The notes: generated by a model not told the origin, from the sequence alone. Positions 40,078 through 50,181 are shown, counted from the stretch's first letter. The stretch is DNA of 64,000 nucleotides from Denitrificimonas caeni (GCF_905120345.1 NZ_CAJHOA010000009.1:41573-105572), one strand, 5' to 3'. Numbers and translations are program-made.

Positions 40078-40683
40078 ATGTCAGGACTTACTGAAGCGTT
40101 CATTTACATTATCCAAACGCTAGGCCAACTCTATTTACTGATTGCGCTACTGCGCTTCATATTGCAGTTAGTGCGAGCTGACTTTTATAACCCGCTCAGC
40201 CAATTCACGGTAAAAGTGACCCAACCACTACTTGCCCCGCTACGCCGCGTCATTCCTAGCGTGGCCGGTATTGATCTGGCCGGTTTAGTCTTTGTCCTGC
40301 TGCTGCAACTGCTGCTGATAATAGTTATATTATCGATTGTAGGTTTTCCAATCTTAGACAACCTGCCCAATATATTGGCATGGACACTGATTGCTGTTGC
40401 AGGCTTATTTTTAAAGATTTTCTTCTTTGCTTTAATTATTAGCGTTATTTTGTCGTGGGTGGCACCGGGCAGCCAGAATCCTGGGGCACAACTGACGCAG
40501 CAAATTTGTGAACCAATGATGGCACCCATTCGCAACCTCTTACCCAATTTAGGCGGTCTAGACCTCTCACCCATTTTTGCCTTTATTGGCATTAATCTCT
40601 TAGAGCGTTTGGTGATTGCGAACTTAGCGACGAGCACTGGGTTGGTCGGGCCGATTCGTGCCTTGGTCAGTCCATTTCTATGA
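40078..40683 (+). CDS. yggT: YggT-family membrane protein
   Basis: 201-residue inner-membrane protein with two repeats of the YggT domain. Each has hydrophobic helices and a proline-rich loop (NPLSQFTVKVTQPLLAPLRRVIP and NPGAQLTQQICEPMMAPIRNLLP). The function is unknown, though osmotic or ion homeostasis has been suggested for the family. It lies 9 bp after proC and overlaps yggU by 4 bp (ATGA), so the three form an operon. Confidence 0.9.
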   Translation: MSGLTEAFIYIIQTLGQLYLLIALLRFILQLVRADFYNPLSQFTVKVTQPLLAPLRRVIPSVAGIDLAGLVFVLLLQLLLIIVILSIVGFPILDNLPNILAWTLIAVAGLFLKIFFFALIISVILSWVAPGSQNPGAQLTQQICEPMMAPIRNLLPNLGGLDLSPIFAFIGINLLERLVIANLATSTGLVGPIRALVSPFL

Positions 40684-40979
40684 CCGATTATGTTCGCTGG
40701 GATGCCGATGACCTAGTTTTACTCTGTCATCTGCAACCTGGTGCAAAACGTAGTGAGTTTGTTGGCATGCACGGCGATCGAATTAAAATACGTTTACATG
40801 CACCGCCCGTGGATGGCAAAGCCAATAGTCAGCTCATTACTTTTCTAAGCAAAGCTTTTGGCGTTACGAAACATGCGGTGCAAATCGAAAGTGGTGAACT
40901 GTCACGGCAAAAACGTGTGCGTATTACAGAGCCTAAACAGATTCCCGATATGCCTGAGTTTGCCCATTTATCAGTTTGA
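40680..40979 (+). CDS. yggU: YggU/DUF167 family protein
   Basis: 99-residue soluble protein of the DUF167 (UPF0235) family. The conserved segments LQPGAKRSEFVGMHGDRIKIRL, APPVDGKANSQLITFLSKAFGV and SGELSRQKRV are present. No biochemical role is established. It is translationally coupled to yggT by a 4-bp overlap and is the last gene before a 204-bp gap leading to metX. Confidence 0.9.
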   Translation: MTDYVRWDADDLVLLCHLQPGAKRSEFVGMHGDRIKIRLHAPPVDGKANSQLITFLSKAFGVTKHAVQIESGELSRQKRVRITEPKQIPDMPEFAHLSV

Positions 40980-41159
40980 AACAATTAGTGCTCAACAGAT
41001 GTACGCTAATGAGCGCCTAAGCAAAAGTCGCATCGCTACAACACCGTGCCAGTACGCTACAGAAGCCCTTAAACAGAGCTTCTGACGTAGAGAAGTAAAG
41101 CTTCAGGCGGTGAATATTGCATACGACTTGCCGCGACGGGCTAGGCTCTTTAGACTGCA

Positions 41160-41175
41160 TCTCTAACTTTAGAGA
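41160..41175 (+). promoter_or_regulatory. Small hairpin covering the metX ribosome site
   Basis: TCTCTAA and TTAGAGA are perfect complements separated by two bases. The right arm contains part of the AGAGAG ribosome site of metX, whose GTG starts 9 nt later. It could reduce translation unless melted. Confidence 0.35.
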
Positions 41176-41183
41176 GAGTTGCC

Positions 41184-42323
41184 GTGTCTTCCGTTTACCC
41201 AGCAGATTCTGTCGGTTTAGTCAGTCCTAAGGTGGCGCATTTTACTCAGCCATTACGCTTAGCCTGCGGCCGCACACTGGATCAATACGAACTGACCTAT
41301 GAAACCTATGGTGAGCTCAACGCTACAGCCAGTAACGCTGTACTGATCTGCCATGCCTTATCTGGCACCCACCATGCTGCCGGTTACCACCATGCTGATG
41401 ACCGTAAACCAGGTTGGTGGGACAGCTGTATCGGTCCGGGCAAGCCGATTGATACCAATAAGTTTTTTGTGGTCTCGCCGAATAACTTAGGCGGTTGCCA
41501 TGGTTCTACCGGCCCCAGCAGTCGTAACCCTAAAACAGACAGAATTTATGGTGCTGACTTCCCAGTCGTCACCGTTGAAGACTGGGTCCACAGCCAAGCA
41601 CGTCTAGCCGATTTACTGGGTATTGAGCAGTGGGCAGCAGTGGTTGGCGGCAGTCTCGGTGGTATGCAAGCGCTGCAATGGACCATCAGTTACCCTGATC
41701 GTGTACGTCATTGCATCTCCATTGCTGTCGCACCGCGCTTATCAGCACAAAACATCGCCTTTAATGAAGTTGCCCGACAAGCCATCCTTACCGACCCTGA
41801 CTTTTATGCTGGACACTTTGTTGAAGAAGGTAAAATCCCTAAACGCGGCTTAATGTTAGCGCGCATGGTGGGCCATATCACCTACCTCTCCGATGACTCC
41901 ATGGGCGAGAAGTTTGGTCGCGAGTTAAAAACCGATCGTCTCAACTATGACTTCCATAGCGTTGAGTTTCAGGTCGAAAGCTATTTGCGCTATCAAGGTG
42001 AACAGTTTTCCAATAGCTTTGATGCCAATACCTATTTGCTAATGACCAAAGCACTCGACTACTTTGATCCGGCCGCTGAGCATGCTGGCGATTTAACCGC
42101 GACCTTTGCCTGCGCCAAAGCAAATTTCTATATTATTTCCTTTACCACCGACTGGCGTTTCTCCCCTGCTCGCTCAAAAGAAATTGTTGATGCGCTGATG
42201 GATGCCAAAAAGAACGTATCCTATTTAGAGATTGATGCCCCGCAAGGTCATGATGCGTTCTTAATTCCAATTCCGCGTTACCTGCAAGCATTTAGCGGGT
42301 ACATGAACCGCATCAGCCTGTGA
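41184..42323 (+). CDS. metX: Homoserine O-acyltransferase MetX
   Basis: 379-residue alpha/beta-hydrolase-fold enzyme that activates homoserine for methionine synthesis. The nucleophile is Ser157 in [10 protein letters not shown], with [14 protein letters not shown] forming the oxyanion region and the terminal His in APQGHDAFL. Pseudomonas MetX enzymes generally use succinyl-CoA despite the MetX fold, so the acyl donor is best left open between succinyl and acetyl. The start is GTG 41184 after an AGAGAG purine run. It is followed 7 bp later by metW, as throughout Pseudomonas. Confidence 0.94.
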   Translation: MSSVYPADSVGLVSPKVAHFTQPLRLACGRTLDQYELTYETYGELNATASNAVLICHALSGTHHAAGYHHADDRKPGWWDSCIGPGKPIDTNKFFVVSPNNLGGCHGSTGPSSRNPKTDRIYGADFPVVTVEDWVHSQARLADLLGIEQWAAVVGGSLGGMQALQWTISYPDRVRHCISIAVAPRLSAQNIAFNEVARQAILTDPDFYAGHFVEEGKIPKRGLMLARMVGHITYLSDDSMGEKFGRELKTDRLNYDFHSVEFQVESYLRYQGEQFSNSFDANTYLLMTKALDYFDPAAEHAGDLTATFACAKANFYIISFTTDWRFSPARSKEIVDALMDAKKNVSYLEIDAPQGHDAFLIPIPRYLQAFSGYMNRISL

Positions 42324-42330
42324 GACAACT

Positions 42331-42933
42331 ATGAGAGCAGATTTAGAAATTATCCAAAAATGGATTCCCGCCAATAGCCGTGTTCTTGACTTAGGCTGCG
42401 GTGACGGTGAACTCTTAGCCTGGCTGCAAGAAAACAGGAATGTCACCGGCTATGGTTTAGAAATTGATGCCGATAATATTGCTGCCTGTATTGATAAAGG
42501 CGTCAATGTTATTGAGCAAAACCTTGACCTTGGTTTAGGTAACTTCGCCAACGACAGCTTTGATGTTGTGGTGATGACCCAAGCCCTACAAGTGGTGCAC
42601 TATCCTGATAAGATTCTGCAGGAGATGCTACGTGTCGGCCGCACCTGTATTATCACCTTTCCCAACTTCGCACACTGGCGTTGCCGTTGGTATTTAGCCC
42701 ATAAAGGTCGCATGCCGGTCTCGGACTTTTTACCTTATACGTGGTACAACACACCTAACATTCATTTTTGTACATTTACTGACTTTGAAACACTGTGCAG
42801 TGATATGCAAATGACGGTCCTTGACCGTCTGGCGGTAGACCATCAATACCGTCAGAATGTTGGTAATCGTATCTGGCCCAATCTACTCGGTGAAATTGGT
42901 ATTTACCGTGTGACGGGTGCCAATGCTCGTTAA
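42331..42933 (+). CDS. metW: Methionine biosynthesis protein MetW
   Basis: 200-residue class I methyltransferase-fold protein. Motif I is VLDLGCGDGELLAWL (about residues 17-31); FPNFAHWRCRWYLAHKGRMPVS is the MetW-specific segment. MetW is needed with MetX for full homoserine acyltransferase activity in several proteobacteria; a methyl-transfer reaction has not been demonstrated as far as I know. It is co-transcribed with metX. Confidence 0.93.
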   Translation: MRADLEIIQKWIPANSRVLDLGCGDGELLAWLQENRNVTGYGLEIDADNIAACIDKGVNVIEQNLDLGLGNFANDSFDVVVMTQALQVVHYPDKILQEMLRVGRTCIITFPNFAHWRCRWYLAHKGRMPVSDFLPYTWYNTPNIHFCTFTDFETLCSDMQMTVLDRLAVDHQYRQNVGNRIWPNLLGEIGIYRVTGANAR

Positions 42934-42951
42934 CTTAAGGAGTTTACCACT

Positions 42952-43371
42952 ATGCGTTATTTACTGATTGTATGCATAAGTTTCTTTATGGCATTTGCCG
43001 CTCAGGCCGAACGTAAACAAAGCTATGGTGCACTGGATGTGCATTACAATATTTTCAATTCAACATTTTTACAGCCCGATACAGCCAGCGCGGTAGGTTT
43101 AAACCGTAGCAAAAACCAAGCGGTGCTCAATGTATCCATGGTCAAAAATGCTAAAGGGCAAAAAGGCGCAGTCACGGGTAGTTTTCAAAACCTACTGGGA
43201 CAAAGCGAAACACTGACCTTTAAAGAAATCGATGAAGGTGATGCAGTGTATTACTTAGCGCAATTTGCTATTACTGGCCAAGAAATTCTTCGTTTTGACC
43301 TGCGAGTCACTGACGCTGAAGGTCAAGTACATTCTTTAAAATTTAACCAAGAAGTCTTCCCTGATCTATGA
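42952..43371 (+). CDS. DUF4426-family periplasmic protein
   Basis: 139-residue protein with a signal peptide ([17 protein letters not shown]) and the conserved [21 protein letters not shown] start of the DUF4426 family. The function is unknown. GGAG precedes the ATG. It lies between metW and rdgB, the same place as in P. aeruginosa, and overlaps rdgB by 4 bp. A small beta-rich envelope protein is the most that can be inferred. Confidence 0.85.
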   Translation: MRYLLIVCISFFMAFAAQAERKQSYGALDVHYNIFNSTFLQPDTASAVGLNRSKNQAVLNVSMVKNAKGQKGAVTGSFQNLLGQSETLTFKEIDEGDAVYYLAQFAITGQEILRFDLRVTDAEGQVHSLKFNQEVFPDL

Positions 43372-43952
43372 AAGAACTCGTTCTAGCCAGTCATAACACT
43401 GGCAAACTGCGTGAACTGCAGGCTTTGTTGGGTGATAGTGTGATAATTCGCTCCATCGGCGAGTTCAGCGATATCGAGCCGGAAGAAACCGGCTTAAGCT
43501 TTATCGAAAACGCCATCTTAAAAGCGCGTAATGCCTGTAAAGTTTCAGGCTTACCCGCTTTAGCCGATGACTCAGGTTTAACCGTTGATTATTTAAACGG
43601 GGCGCCTGGAATTTACTCAGCACGTTACAGCGAAACTGGTGGCGATGCGGGCAATAATCAAAAGCTGCTCGCCGCTCTACAAGGCGTACCAGATGCACAA
43701 CGTGGTGCGCAGTTTATTTGCGTGCTGGCTTTATTGCAGCACGCAGATGACCCGCTACCTATTATCTGCGAAGGCCGCTGGCACGGCCGCATTTTGCATG
43801 CAGCACAAGGCGAACATGGTTTTGGCTACGATCCCCTGTTTTACGTGGCCGAACAACAGTGCAGTAGCGCAGAACTGCCCAGCGCATTAAAAAATCAACT
43901 GAGCCATCGCGCCCAAGCCATGCAACGACTAAAAAAACAGCTGTCCTTATGA
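43368..43952 (+). CDS. rdgB: Non-canonical purine NTP pyrophosphatase RdgB
   Basis: 194-residue Ham1/RdgB enzyme that hydrolyses dITP, dXTP and related damaged purine nucleotides. [14 protein letters not shown] is the substrate loop, [12 protein letters not shown] and [24 protein letters not shown] are the conserved active-site segments, and GFGYDPLF and [15 protein letters not shown] close the protein. Both neighbours overlap it by 4 bp, indicating tight coupling. Confidence 0.95.
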   Translation: MKELVLASHNTGKLRELQALLGDSVIIRSIGEFSDIEPEETGLSFIENAILKARNACKVSGLPALADDSGLTVDYLNGAPGIYSARYSETGGDAGNNQKLLAALQGVPDAQRGAQFICVLALLQHADDPLPIICEGRWHGRILHAAQGEHGFGYDPLFYVAEQQCSSAELPSALKNQLSHRAQAMQRLKKQLSL

Positions 43953-45142
43953 GTCTGATTGCGTCTGACTTAAGTACGCAACACGCACTCAAAAATGGTT
44001 TTAAACTGCCACCGCTAGCGCTGTATGTGCATATTCCATGGTGCATTCGTAAATGCCCTTATTGCGATTTCAACTCGCATGCGGCGACGCCTGAATTACC
44101 TGAGCAGGCCTACGTTGCCGCAGTCTTGGCTGACTTAGATTTAGATTTAGTGCATGTCCATGAGCGCCAACTGGAATCGATTTTCTTTGGCGGTGGCACG
44201 CCCAGCTTATTTTCAGCCGCGGCATTACAAACCTTGCTTGAGGGTATTGAGCAACGTATCCACTTTAGTCCAAACATTGAAATCACTCTGGAAGCCAACC
44301 CCGGCACCTTTGAACAAGAAAAGTTTGCAGCCTATCGTGCGCTGGGTATCAACCGTCTCTCGATTGGCATCCAAAGCTTTGCCGACAGCAAGTTACAAGC
44401 CTTAGGCCGAGTGCACTCAGGCACAGAAGCCATTGCTGCCATTGCAATGGCCCGTAAAGCTGGCTTTGATAACTTTAATTTGGATTTAATGCACGGCTTG
44501 CCGGATCAATCGCCAGAAGAAGCGTTAGCTGATTTACAAACTGCGATTGATCTGTCGCCCAGCCACTTATCTTGGTATCAGCTAACCATGGAGCCCAATA
44601 CCGTTTTTTGGAATAAGCCACCCATTTTGCCTGAAGATGATGTGCTCTGGGATATTCAAGAAGCCGGTCAAGCTTTGCTGGCTAAGCATGGTTATATCCA
44701 ATATGAAGTGTCAGCTTATGCTCGTGCAGAAGCAGTGGCGCAACACAATGTTAACTACTGGTCGTTCGGTGATTTTATCGGTATCGGTGCTGGTGCGCAT
44801 GGCAAGCTCAGCGATCCACAAGGACGAATTCAGCGGACTTGGAAGACCCGCCAGCCTAACGACTACCTGAATCCAGACAAACCCTTCTTAGCCGGTAGCG
44901 CCACGCTTGCCGCTGATGACTTACCCTTTGAGTTTTTGATGAATGCCTTACGCTTGAGCGATGGTGTTGAACTCAAACTGTTTAGTGAACGTACGGGCTT
45001 AGCTATTGCAGCGCTACAGGACGGCCTCAGCCAAGCCCGTCAACGCGGTTTACTCTGCAGCGACCCTGAACGTTTAGCCGCCAGTGCACAAGGGCAATTG
45101 TTTTTAAATGATTTACTACAAATCTTTCTAACCTCTGCATAG
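43949..45142 (+). CDS. hemW: Radical SAM haem chaperone HemW
   Basis: 397-residue radical SAM protein. The 4Fe-4S cluster cysteines are Cys32, Cys36 and Cys39 in [35 protein letters not shown] and the HemW C-terminal domain follow. HemW resembles coproporphyrinogen dehydrogenase HemN but acts as a haem-delivery protein for respiratory enzymes. It lacks the longer N-terminus of HemN, which supports this call. Its start overlaps the rdgB stop. Confidence 0.92.
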   Translation: MSLIASDLSTQHALKNGFKLPPLALYVHIPWCIRKCPYCDFNSHAATPELPEQAYVAAVLADLDLDLVHVHERQLESIFFGGGTPSLFSAAALQTLLEGIEQRIHFSPNIEITLEANPGTFEQEKFAAYRALGINRLSIGIQSFADSKLQALGRVHSGTEAIAAIAMARKAGFDNFNLDLMHGLPDQSPEEALADLQTAIDLSPSHLSWYQLTMEPNTVFWNKPPILPEDDVLWDIQEAGQALLAKHGYIQYEVSAYARAEAVAQHNVNYWSFGDFIGIGAGAHGKLSDPQGRIQRTWKTRQPNDYLNPDKPFLAGSATLAADDLPFEFLMNALRLSDGVELKLFSERTGLAIAALQDGLSQARQRGLLCSDPERLAASAQGQLFLNDLLQIFLTSA

Positions 45143-45171
45143 TCAATCATAACGCTAGATAAGGAATCTCT

Positions 45172-45495
45172 ATGGACGTCTTGTTTGATTTTATCCTGAC
45201 TCTATCCAAGTGGAGTCGTTTGCATCTGCACGATATTGCCTTGGCAATAATGGCGACGGCATTAGTGCTATTTGGCCCTATTATTAATACTTGGGCGCGT
45301 CGCACAGTGGGCCATCTAAATTTTGCCATACGCATTATAGCTTTTGCTGCGCTCTGCATATTAGGCTTCGGTTTAGCATTGATTTATCTAACGCCTTTAT
45401 TAGCCAGCACCCTTGCACACCTGAATAACTACACACTCGCACCGGTACTGCTCATGATCTTTATTCTGGTTGGGGTTTTAGCCGATAGAAACTAG
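45172..45495 (+). CDS. DUF3392-family membrane protein
   Basis: 107-residue protein with three hydrophobic segments (DIALAIMATALVLFGPIIN, IRIIAFAALCILGFGLALIY, TLAPVLLMIFILVGVLA). Matches the DUF3392 family found next to hemW in Pseudomonas; function unknown. An AAGGA ribosome site precedes the ATG 7 nt upstream. Confidence 0.8.
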   Translation: MDVLFDFILTLSKWSRLHLHDIALAIMATALVLFGPIINTWARRTVGHLNFAIRIIAFAALCILGFGLALIYLTPLLASTLAHLNNYTLAPVLLMIFILVGVLADRN

Positions 45496-45506
45496 GTTTG
45501 CGTAAT

Positions 45507-45534
45507 ACGCTGCGCTGGATCGATGGCGCAGCGT
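45507..45534 (+). terminator. Hairpin after the DUF3392 gene
   Basis: ACGCTGCGC and GCGCAGCGT form a 9-bp GC-rich stem with a 10-base loop, 11 bp after the stop. The T run is missing, so termination is plausible but not certain. Confidence 0.5.
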
Positions 45535-45634
45535 TAAACATCTTCAGTCACTGATCGGCTAAGACTTAGATCTACCCGCCAGGTGCAAACAGAGAGAATG
45601 GCTCTAGCGGGTTCAATAGTACGATAACTCTAGT

Positions 45635-46363
45635 TTATTCAGCGGCTGGATCAGCCACTCGCTGGAATTTAAAATCCCAGACACCATGTCCTAAACGCTC
45701 ACCACGACGCTCAAACTTGGTCACCGGACGTTCTTCTGGGCGTGGTACCCAGGTTTGCTCTGCAGACAAGTTCTGCAAGCCTGGGGCAACATTAAGCACT
45801 TCGAGCATATATTCAGCGTACTCTTCCCAGTCAGTCGCCAAGTGGAAGACTCCACCCTCTTTCAGTTTTTGACGCACCAACTGGGCAAACTCAGGCTGCA
45901 CAATTCGTCGTTTATGGTGACGACTTTTATGCCAAGGGTCGGGGAAGAACAGCATCAGGCGATCAAGACTGGCATCTGCCACACAGTGCTTTAGTACTTC
46001 CAGCGCATCACAACTGTAGACGCGTACGTTATTGATATTCTCGGTCAATAAACCATTGAGTAGCGCGCCAACGCCAGGGCGATGCACTTCAATACCGATA
46101 AAATCCTGTTTAGGCGCCGCTTTCGCCATTTCCAGTAAGGACTGTCCCATGCCGAAACCAATTTCTAAAGTGCGCGGTGCTTGGCGGCCAAACACTTGAT
46201 CAAAATCTCGCAAGCCATCAGCCAACAATAAGCCAAACTTTGGCCAACCTTCATCTAAACCACGTTGTTGCCCGTCAGTCATACGACCAGCACGCATCAC
46301 ATAGCTTTTAATTTCACGGCGGCGCACAGGCAGTGCTGCACCTGTGATCAGATCGTCTGTCAT
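45635..46363 (-). CDS. trmB: tRNA (guanine-N7)-methyltransferase TrmB
   Basis: 242-residue SAM enzyme that methylates G46 of tRNAs. Motif I is [27 protein letters not shown] is motif II, and [21 protein letters not shown] is the TrmB signature with the catalytic Asp. The tail [11 protein letters not shown] is also typical. I start at ATG 46363 ([12 protein letters not shown]) with an AGGA ribosome site; a 17-codon upstream extension has none. It lies 64 bp after thiG on the same strand. Confidence 0.93.
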   Translation of the reverse strand: MTDDLITGAALPVRRREIKSYVMRAGRMTDGQQRGLDEGWPKFGLLLADGLRDFDQVFGRQAPRTLEIGFGMGQSLLEMAKAAPKQDFIGIEVHRPGVGALLNGLLTENINNVRVYSCDALEVLKHCVADASLDRLMLFFPDPWHKSRHHKRRIVQPEFAQLVRQKLKEGGVFHLATDWEEYAEYMLEVLNVAPGLQNLSAEQTWVPRPEERPVTKFERRGERLGHGVWDFKFQRVADPAAE

Positions 46364-46427
46364 GGGAATCCTATCTAAATGAGTGCAATGGCTGTGCAAG
46401 AGAGGCACAGCCATTTAATTAATATAC

Positions 46428-47222
46428 TTAACCGATCATGCCATCAAGTGGCGAAGAGGCACTGGCGTAGAGTTTTTTCGGCATGCGCCCAGCTAAATAG
46501 GCTAAACGCCCTGCTTCAATCGCATGACGCATCGCTTGCGCCATTAGAATTGGCTGCTGCGCATTAGCAATTGCGCTGTTCATCAGCACCGCGGCGCAGC
46601 CCATTTCCATCGCGATCGTCGCATCGGAGGCAGTACCCACTCCGGCATCCACCAGCACTGGGATTTTCGCTTCTTCTAAAATAATGCGTAGGTTATACGG
46701 ATTACAAATCCCCAACCCCGTGCCAATCAAACCGGCTAATGGCATCACTGCAATGCAACCAATTGCTTCCAACTCTCGCGCAATAATAGGGTCATCGCTG
46801 GTGTAAACCATCACCTCAAAACCTTCATCAACCAGCACTTTAGCGGCTTTTAAGGTTTCGACGACATTCGGAAACAAAGTCTTCTGGTCCGCCAGGATTT
46901 CCAACTTAACCAGCGTGTGATTACCCAGTAACTCACGCGCTAAACGGCACGTACGGATTGCCGACTCGGCATCATAACAACCGGCAGTATTTGGCAAAAT
47001 GGTATAGTGATCAGGGCTGATCACATCCAACAAATTCGGCTCGTCTTTATTCTGACCAATATTGGTCCGACGCACCGCTACAGTGACAATTTCAGCACCT
47101 GAGGCTGCAATCGCTAAACCGGTTTCTTCCAGATCTTTATATTTACCAGTACCGACCAATAAGCGTGATGAGTAAATTTTACCCGCTATTTCAAAGGGCC
47201 GGTCTATACGCGCAAGATTCAT
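46428..47222 (-). CDS. thiG: Thiazole synthase ThiG
   Basis: 264-residue TIM-barrel enzyme that builds the thiazole phosphate of thiamine from deoxyxylulose phosphate, dehydroglycine and ThiS thiocarboxylate. [11 protein letters not shown] is the start motif, [11 protein letters not shown] contains the Schiff-base lysine, and [29 protein letters not shown] is the phosphate-binding end. It follows thiS by 41 bp. No TPP riboswitch was recognised upstream. Confidence 0.96.
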   Translation of the reverse strand: MNLARIDRPFEIAGKIYSSRLLVGTGKYKDLEETGLAIAASGAEIVTVAVRRTNIGQNKDEPNLLDVISPDHYTILPNTAGCYDAESAIRTCRLARELLGNHTLVKLEILADQKTLFPNVVETLKAAKVLVDEGFEVMVYTSDDPIIARELEAIGCIAVMPLAGLIGTGLGICNPYNLRIILEEAKIPVLVDAGVGTASDATIAMEMGCAAVLMNSAIANAQQPILMAQAMRHAIEAGRLAYLAGRMPKKLYASASSPLDGMIG

Positions 47223-47263
47223 CTAAAGCCTCTCTATTAGTAAGTCAAGACGATCAGCTAAGA

Positions 47264-47464
47264 CTAACCGCCGCCAATCGCATGTACGATTTCAACAGCA
47301 TCGCCTTCTTTAAGAGTCGTTGATTCATACAGGCTGCGTGGCACAATTTCGAAGTTTAACTCGACGGCAACGCGGCGCCCTGCTAACTGCAGATGCTCAA
47401 GTAAACCTGCCACACTGAGCGTATCGCTTAATGCGTAGGCTTCACCATTCAACTGAATATGCAT
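47264..47464 (-). CDS. thiS: Sulfur carrier protein ThiS
   Basis: 66-residue ubiquitin-like protein ending in the required Gly-Gly (AIGGG), which becomes the thiocarboxylate sulfur donor for ThiG. MHIQLNGEAYAL and RRVAVELNFEIVPR match the family. It is directly upstream of thiG. Confidence 0.95.
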   Translation of the reverse strand: MHIQLNGEAYALSDTLSVAGLLEHLQLAGRRVAVELNFEIVPRSLYESTTLKEGDAVEIVHAIGGG

Positions 47465-47528
47465 AACACAACCGTGAAATTCCGAAGGGCTTTCATTTTA
47501 GCGGGTTCATTAGCCGATCACCAAATAT

Positions 47529-47897
47529 TTACGCTTTACGCCAAGCGGAACAGGCCAAACTGAGCCAACCTAAGACTAATAAACTGCCGCCAATCGGGGT
47601 GACCAAGCCGGGCTTAAGCGCTGTCAGTACCAACAGATATAAGCTGCCGGAAAATAAAATAATGCCTAGGGTAAAAAACACTGCTGAGAAAACCAATGCT
47701 CGCGAAGGACGCCGTTGCGCCAGCAGCACAACCGACAATAGAGCCAAGGCGTGAATAAACTGATAGTGCACGCCAGTTTGCAACACCGCTAAGGATTCAA
47801 CACTTAGCGTATTTTTTAAACCATGGGCGGCAAATGCACCGAGTAACACCGCCAGCGCGCCAAACACTGCCGCGATAAATACGCCATAACGTTCCAC
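47529..47897 (-). CDS. DUF423-family membrane protein
   Basis: 122-residue protein with about four hydrophobic segments; GVFIAAVFGALAVLLGAFAAHGLK is the conserved DUF423 start. The function is unknown. I start at the second in-frame GTG (47897), which has GGAG 5 nt upstream; the GTG at 47903 overlaps that ribosome site. It lies upstream of thiS and divergent from mtgA. Confidence 0.85.
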   Translation of the reverse strand: MERYGVFIAAVFGALAVLLGAFAAHGLKNTLSVESLAVLQTGVHYQFIHALALLSVVLLAQRRPSRALVFSAVFFTLGIILFSGSLYLLVLTALKPGLVTPIGGSLLVLGWLSLACSAWRKA

Positions 47898-47960
47898 AAC
47901 CACTCCAAAGCCCTAACCGGGCTGTATATACTCTAATATCTAGTTCATTAGGTTAGCACT

Positions 47961-48671
47961 ATGCTTGCGAAACTGCTGCGCACCGTCTTGATCACGCTCT
48001 TCGCCTGCCTGGCACTCAGCATACTCTTGGTGTTGCTGCTGCGCTGGGTAAATCCGCCCTACAGCGCACTCATGTTAGAACGACAACTGCGCGCCACGCT
48101 AGCAGGACAGAGCTACAGCAGCCAACGCAGTTGGGCCGCTTGGCCAGCATTACCGGATAACTTGAAAATGGCGGTGATTGCCGCTGAAGATCAGCAATTC
48201 CCCAATCATCATGGCTTTGATATTGCCGCGATCCGCGCCGCTCTCTCACACAATAAAAACAGTGAAAGTATACGAGGCGCCAGTACGATTTCACAACAAG
48301 TGGCGAAAAACACCTTTTTATGGTCCTCGCGCAGTTGGTCGCGAAAAGCACTGGAGGCATGGTTTACGCTATGGATTGAGCTGCTCTGGAGTAAGGAGCG
48401 CATTCTAGAGGTATATTTAAATAGCGCCGAGTGGGGCCCTGGTATTTTTGGTGCAGAAGCAGCCGCACAGTATCATTTCAAAACACCTGTAACGCACCTC
48501 GCCAACCAACAAGCCTATACGCTGGCCGCTGTGCTGCCCAGCCCTTTGACCCGTAGCGCCAGCCAACCCAGTCTAGCAACAGCACAACGCGCCCGCTGGA
48601 TCAGCCAGCAAGTTCGGCAATTGGGTGGTAGCAATTACTTAGAAACACTGAAATCCACGCACTCTGAGTAG
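47961..48671 (+). CDS. mtgA: Monofunctional peptidoglycan glycosyltransferase
   Basis: 236-residue inner-membrane transglycosylase of family GT51. One N-terminal membrane helix (LLRTVLITLFACLALSILLVLLL) precedes the catalytic domain with MAVIAAEDQQFPNHHGFD (catalytic Glu), GASTISQQVAKN, RKALEAWFTLWIE and KERILEVYLNSAEWGPGIFGAEAAA. It polymerises glycan strands from lipid II without a transpeptidase domain. It ends at a large bidirectional terminator shared with sodB. Confidence 0.95.
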   Translation: MLAKLLRTVLITLFACLALSILLVLLLRWVNPPYSALMLERQLRATLAGQSYSSQRSWAAWPALPDNLKMAVIAAEDQQFPNHHGFDIAAIRAALSHNKNSESIRGASTISQQVAKNTFLWSSRSWSRKALEAWFTLWIELLWSKERILEVYLNSAEWGPGIFGAEAAAQYHFKTPVTHLANQQAYTLAAVLPSPLTRSASQPSLATAQRARWISQQVRQLGGSNYLETLKSTHSE

Positions 48672-48703
48672 ATGCATGTATTCAATAAAAAAGCCGCTTA
48701 AAT

Positions 48704-48747
48704 AAAAAGCCCCCAATGTTGCCAAGGCAACGATTGGGGGCTTTTTT
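48704..48747. terminator. Strong bidirectional terminator between mtgA and sodB
   Basis: A stem of about 20 bp (AAAAAGCCCCCAAT...ATTGGGGGCTTTTTT with an inner GTTGCC/GGCAAC stem and one bulged base) has A and T tracts on either side. Confidence 0.93.
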
Positions 48748-48773
48748 GGAACTGGCGTTAGGTATTCAGCAAC

Positions 48774-49355
48774 TTAAGCAGCAAAGTTTTTCGCTACGAA
48801 GTCCCAGTTAACCAAATTCCAGAATGCTTCCACGTACTTAGGACGTGCATTACGGTAGTCAATGTAATAAGCATGTTCCCAAACGTCACAGGTCAACAGC
48901 GCAGTGTCGCTTGTGGTTAATGGGCAGCCGGCACCGATAGTGCTAGATAGAGCTAAAGAGCCGTCGGCTTTTTTAACTAACCATGCCCAACCTGAACCGA
49001 AGGTACCGATTGCAGTTTTGGTAAATTCTTCTTTGAATTTTTCAAAAGAGCCAAACGCTGCGTTAATTGCATCAGCTAAAGCACCCGTTGGTGCACCACC
49101 GGCATTTGCCGCTAAGCAATTCCAGTAGAAAGTGTGGTTCCAAACTTGTGCAGCGTTGTTAAATACGCCACCTGTTGAAGATTTAATAATCTCTTCTAGG
49201 CTCTTACCTTCAAACTCGGTACCTGGAACAAGATTATTTAAGTTCACGACATAGGCGTTGTGGTGCTTGCCATGGTGAAAATCTAGGGTTTCTGCAGAGA
49301 TATGTGGTTCTAATGCATTTTTTTCATACGGAAGTGCAGGTAATTCAAAAGCCAT
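48774..49355 (-). CDS. sodB: Iron superoxide dismutase
   Basis: 193-residue cytosolic superoxide dismutase. Metal ligands are His27, His74, Asp157 and His161. Gln70 in NNAAQVWNH and the Ala-Gln context indicate the iron rather than the manganese form. The sequence FGSGWAWLV and [13 protein letters not shown] are diagnostic. Normal length. In many gammaproteobacteria sodB is iron-dependent; I did not recognise a Fur box in the 146 bp upstream. Confidence 0.96.
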   Translation of the reverse strand: MAFELPALPYEKNALEPHISAETLDFHHGKHHNAYVVNLNNLVPGTEFEGKSLEEIIKSSTGGVFNNAAQVWNHTFYWNCLAANAGGAPTGALADAINAAFGSFEKFKEEFTKTAIGTFGSGWAWLVKKADGSLALSSTIGAGCPLTTSDTALLTCDVWEHAYYIDYRNARPKYVEAFWNLVNWDFVAKNFAA

Positions 49356-49501
49356 GATTATTCTCCAGTAACATCAGACGAGGCACAATCAGCAAGCTTA
49401 TTAAGCGGACAGCTGATTCAATTGCCAGCGGTTCCAGCTTGCCTTAAGTCACTTATCATAGCACTCCAAAGGCAGCTTATCCACGCAGTAAAGCTAAGGG
49501 T

Positions 49502-50104
49502 TTAGTCAGCTATTATTAATTGCAGGGCCACACTGAACATCATCAAGGCCACCAAAAAATCAATGACACGCCATGTTATGGGCCGTGCGAGCCAAGGTGC
49601 TAGTTTTGCCGCCGCCAAGGCCAAGCTAAAAAACCAAACCACGGAAGCCGTCGCCGCACCCAGCACATAGGCACTCGGAGAAGGTTGCTGTGCCCCCAAC
49701 GAGCCAATCAATAAAACGGTGTCCAAATAGACATGCGGGTTTAACAGGGTCACGGCAAGGGCGGTCGACAGCACCGCACGCAATGATTGCGGCGCACGTG
49801 CCGTAACAACTCCCAACCTATTTGTGCGTAACGCGCGCTGTAGCGCTAAGGCACCATACCACGATAAAAAAAGCACCCCACCCCAACGCGCAATCGCTAG
49901 CAATAGCGGGCTACTGGTGAGCAATTGCGCCAGCCCATAGACGCCACAGGCAACCAATAACACATCAAAAAAAACGCAGAGACTAGCTACCCAGAGGTGA
50001 TGTTCACGGCGCAAGGCTTGCGATAAGACAAACGCATTCTGTGCACCAATGGCCATAATTAAACCTAAGGCGATAGCTAAACCATTGAGATAACTGTGCA
50101 GCAC
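49502..50104 (-). CDS. LysE/ArgO-family amino-acid exporter
   Basis: 200-residue membrane protein with about six hydrophobic segments. The family start GLAIALGLIMAIGAQNAFVLSQALRREH and the central LLNPHVYLDTVLLIGSL are both present and point to the ArgO/LysE branch, which exports basic amino acids. The start is GTG 50104 behind AAGGA. No LysG/ArgP regulator is adjacent, which is a difference from many homologues. A terminator separates it from the upstream cytochrome gene. Confidence 0.87.
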   Translation of the reverse strand: MLHSYLNGLAIALGLIMAIGAQNAFVLSQALRREHHLWVASLCVFFDVLLVACGVYGLAQLLTSSPLLLAIARWGGVLFLSWYGALALQRALRTNRLGVVTARAPQSLRAVLSTALAVTLLNPHVYLDTVLLIGSLGAQQPSPSAYVLGAATASVVWFFSLALAAAKLAPWLARPITWRVIDFLVALMMFSVALQLIIAD

Positions 50105-50140
50105 GAGGCCATCCTTGAACTATTGTTTTTGAGTACCATA

Positions 50141-50167
50141 AAAAAACCGCCCTGCGGCGGTTCTTTT
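50141..50167 (-). terminator. Terminator of the cytochrome c5 gene
   Basis: On the minus strand AACCGCC-gcag-GGCGGTT is followed by a long T run. It ends the cytochrome c5 transcript before the exporter gene. Confidence 0.88.
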
Positions 50168-50181
50168 AAATCAGCAACGAC

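Noticed and set aside
40980..41183. SAM riboswitch upstream of metX
   Set aside because: None of the conserved SAM-I or SAM-II core elements could be matched; only small hairpins are visible.
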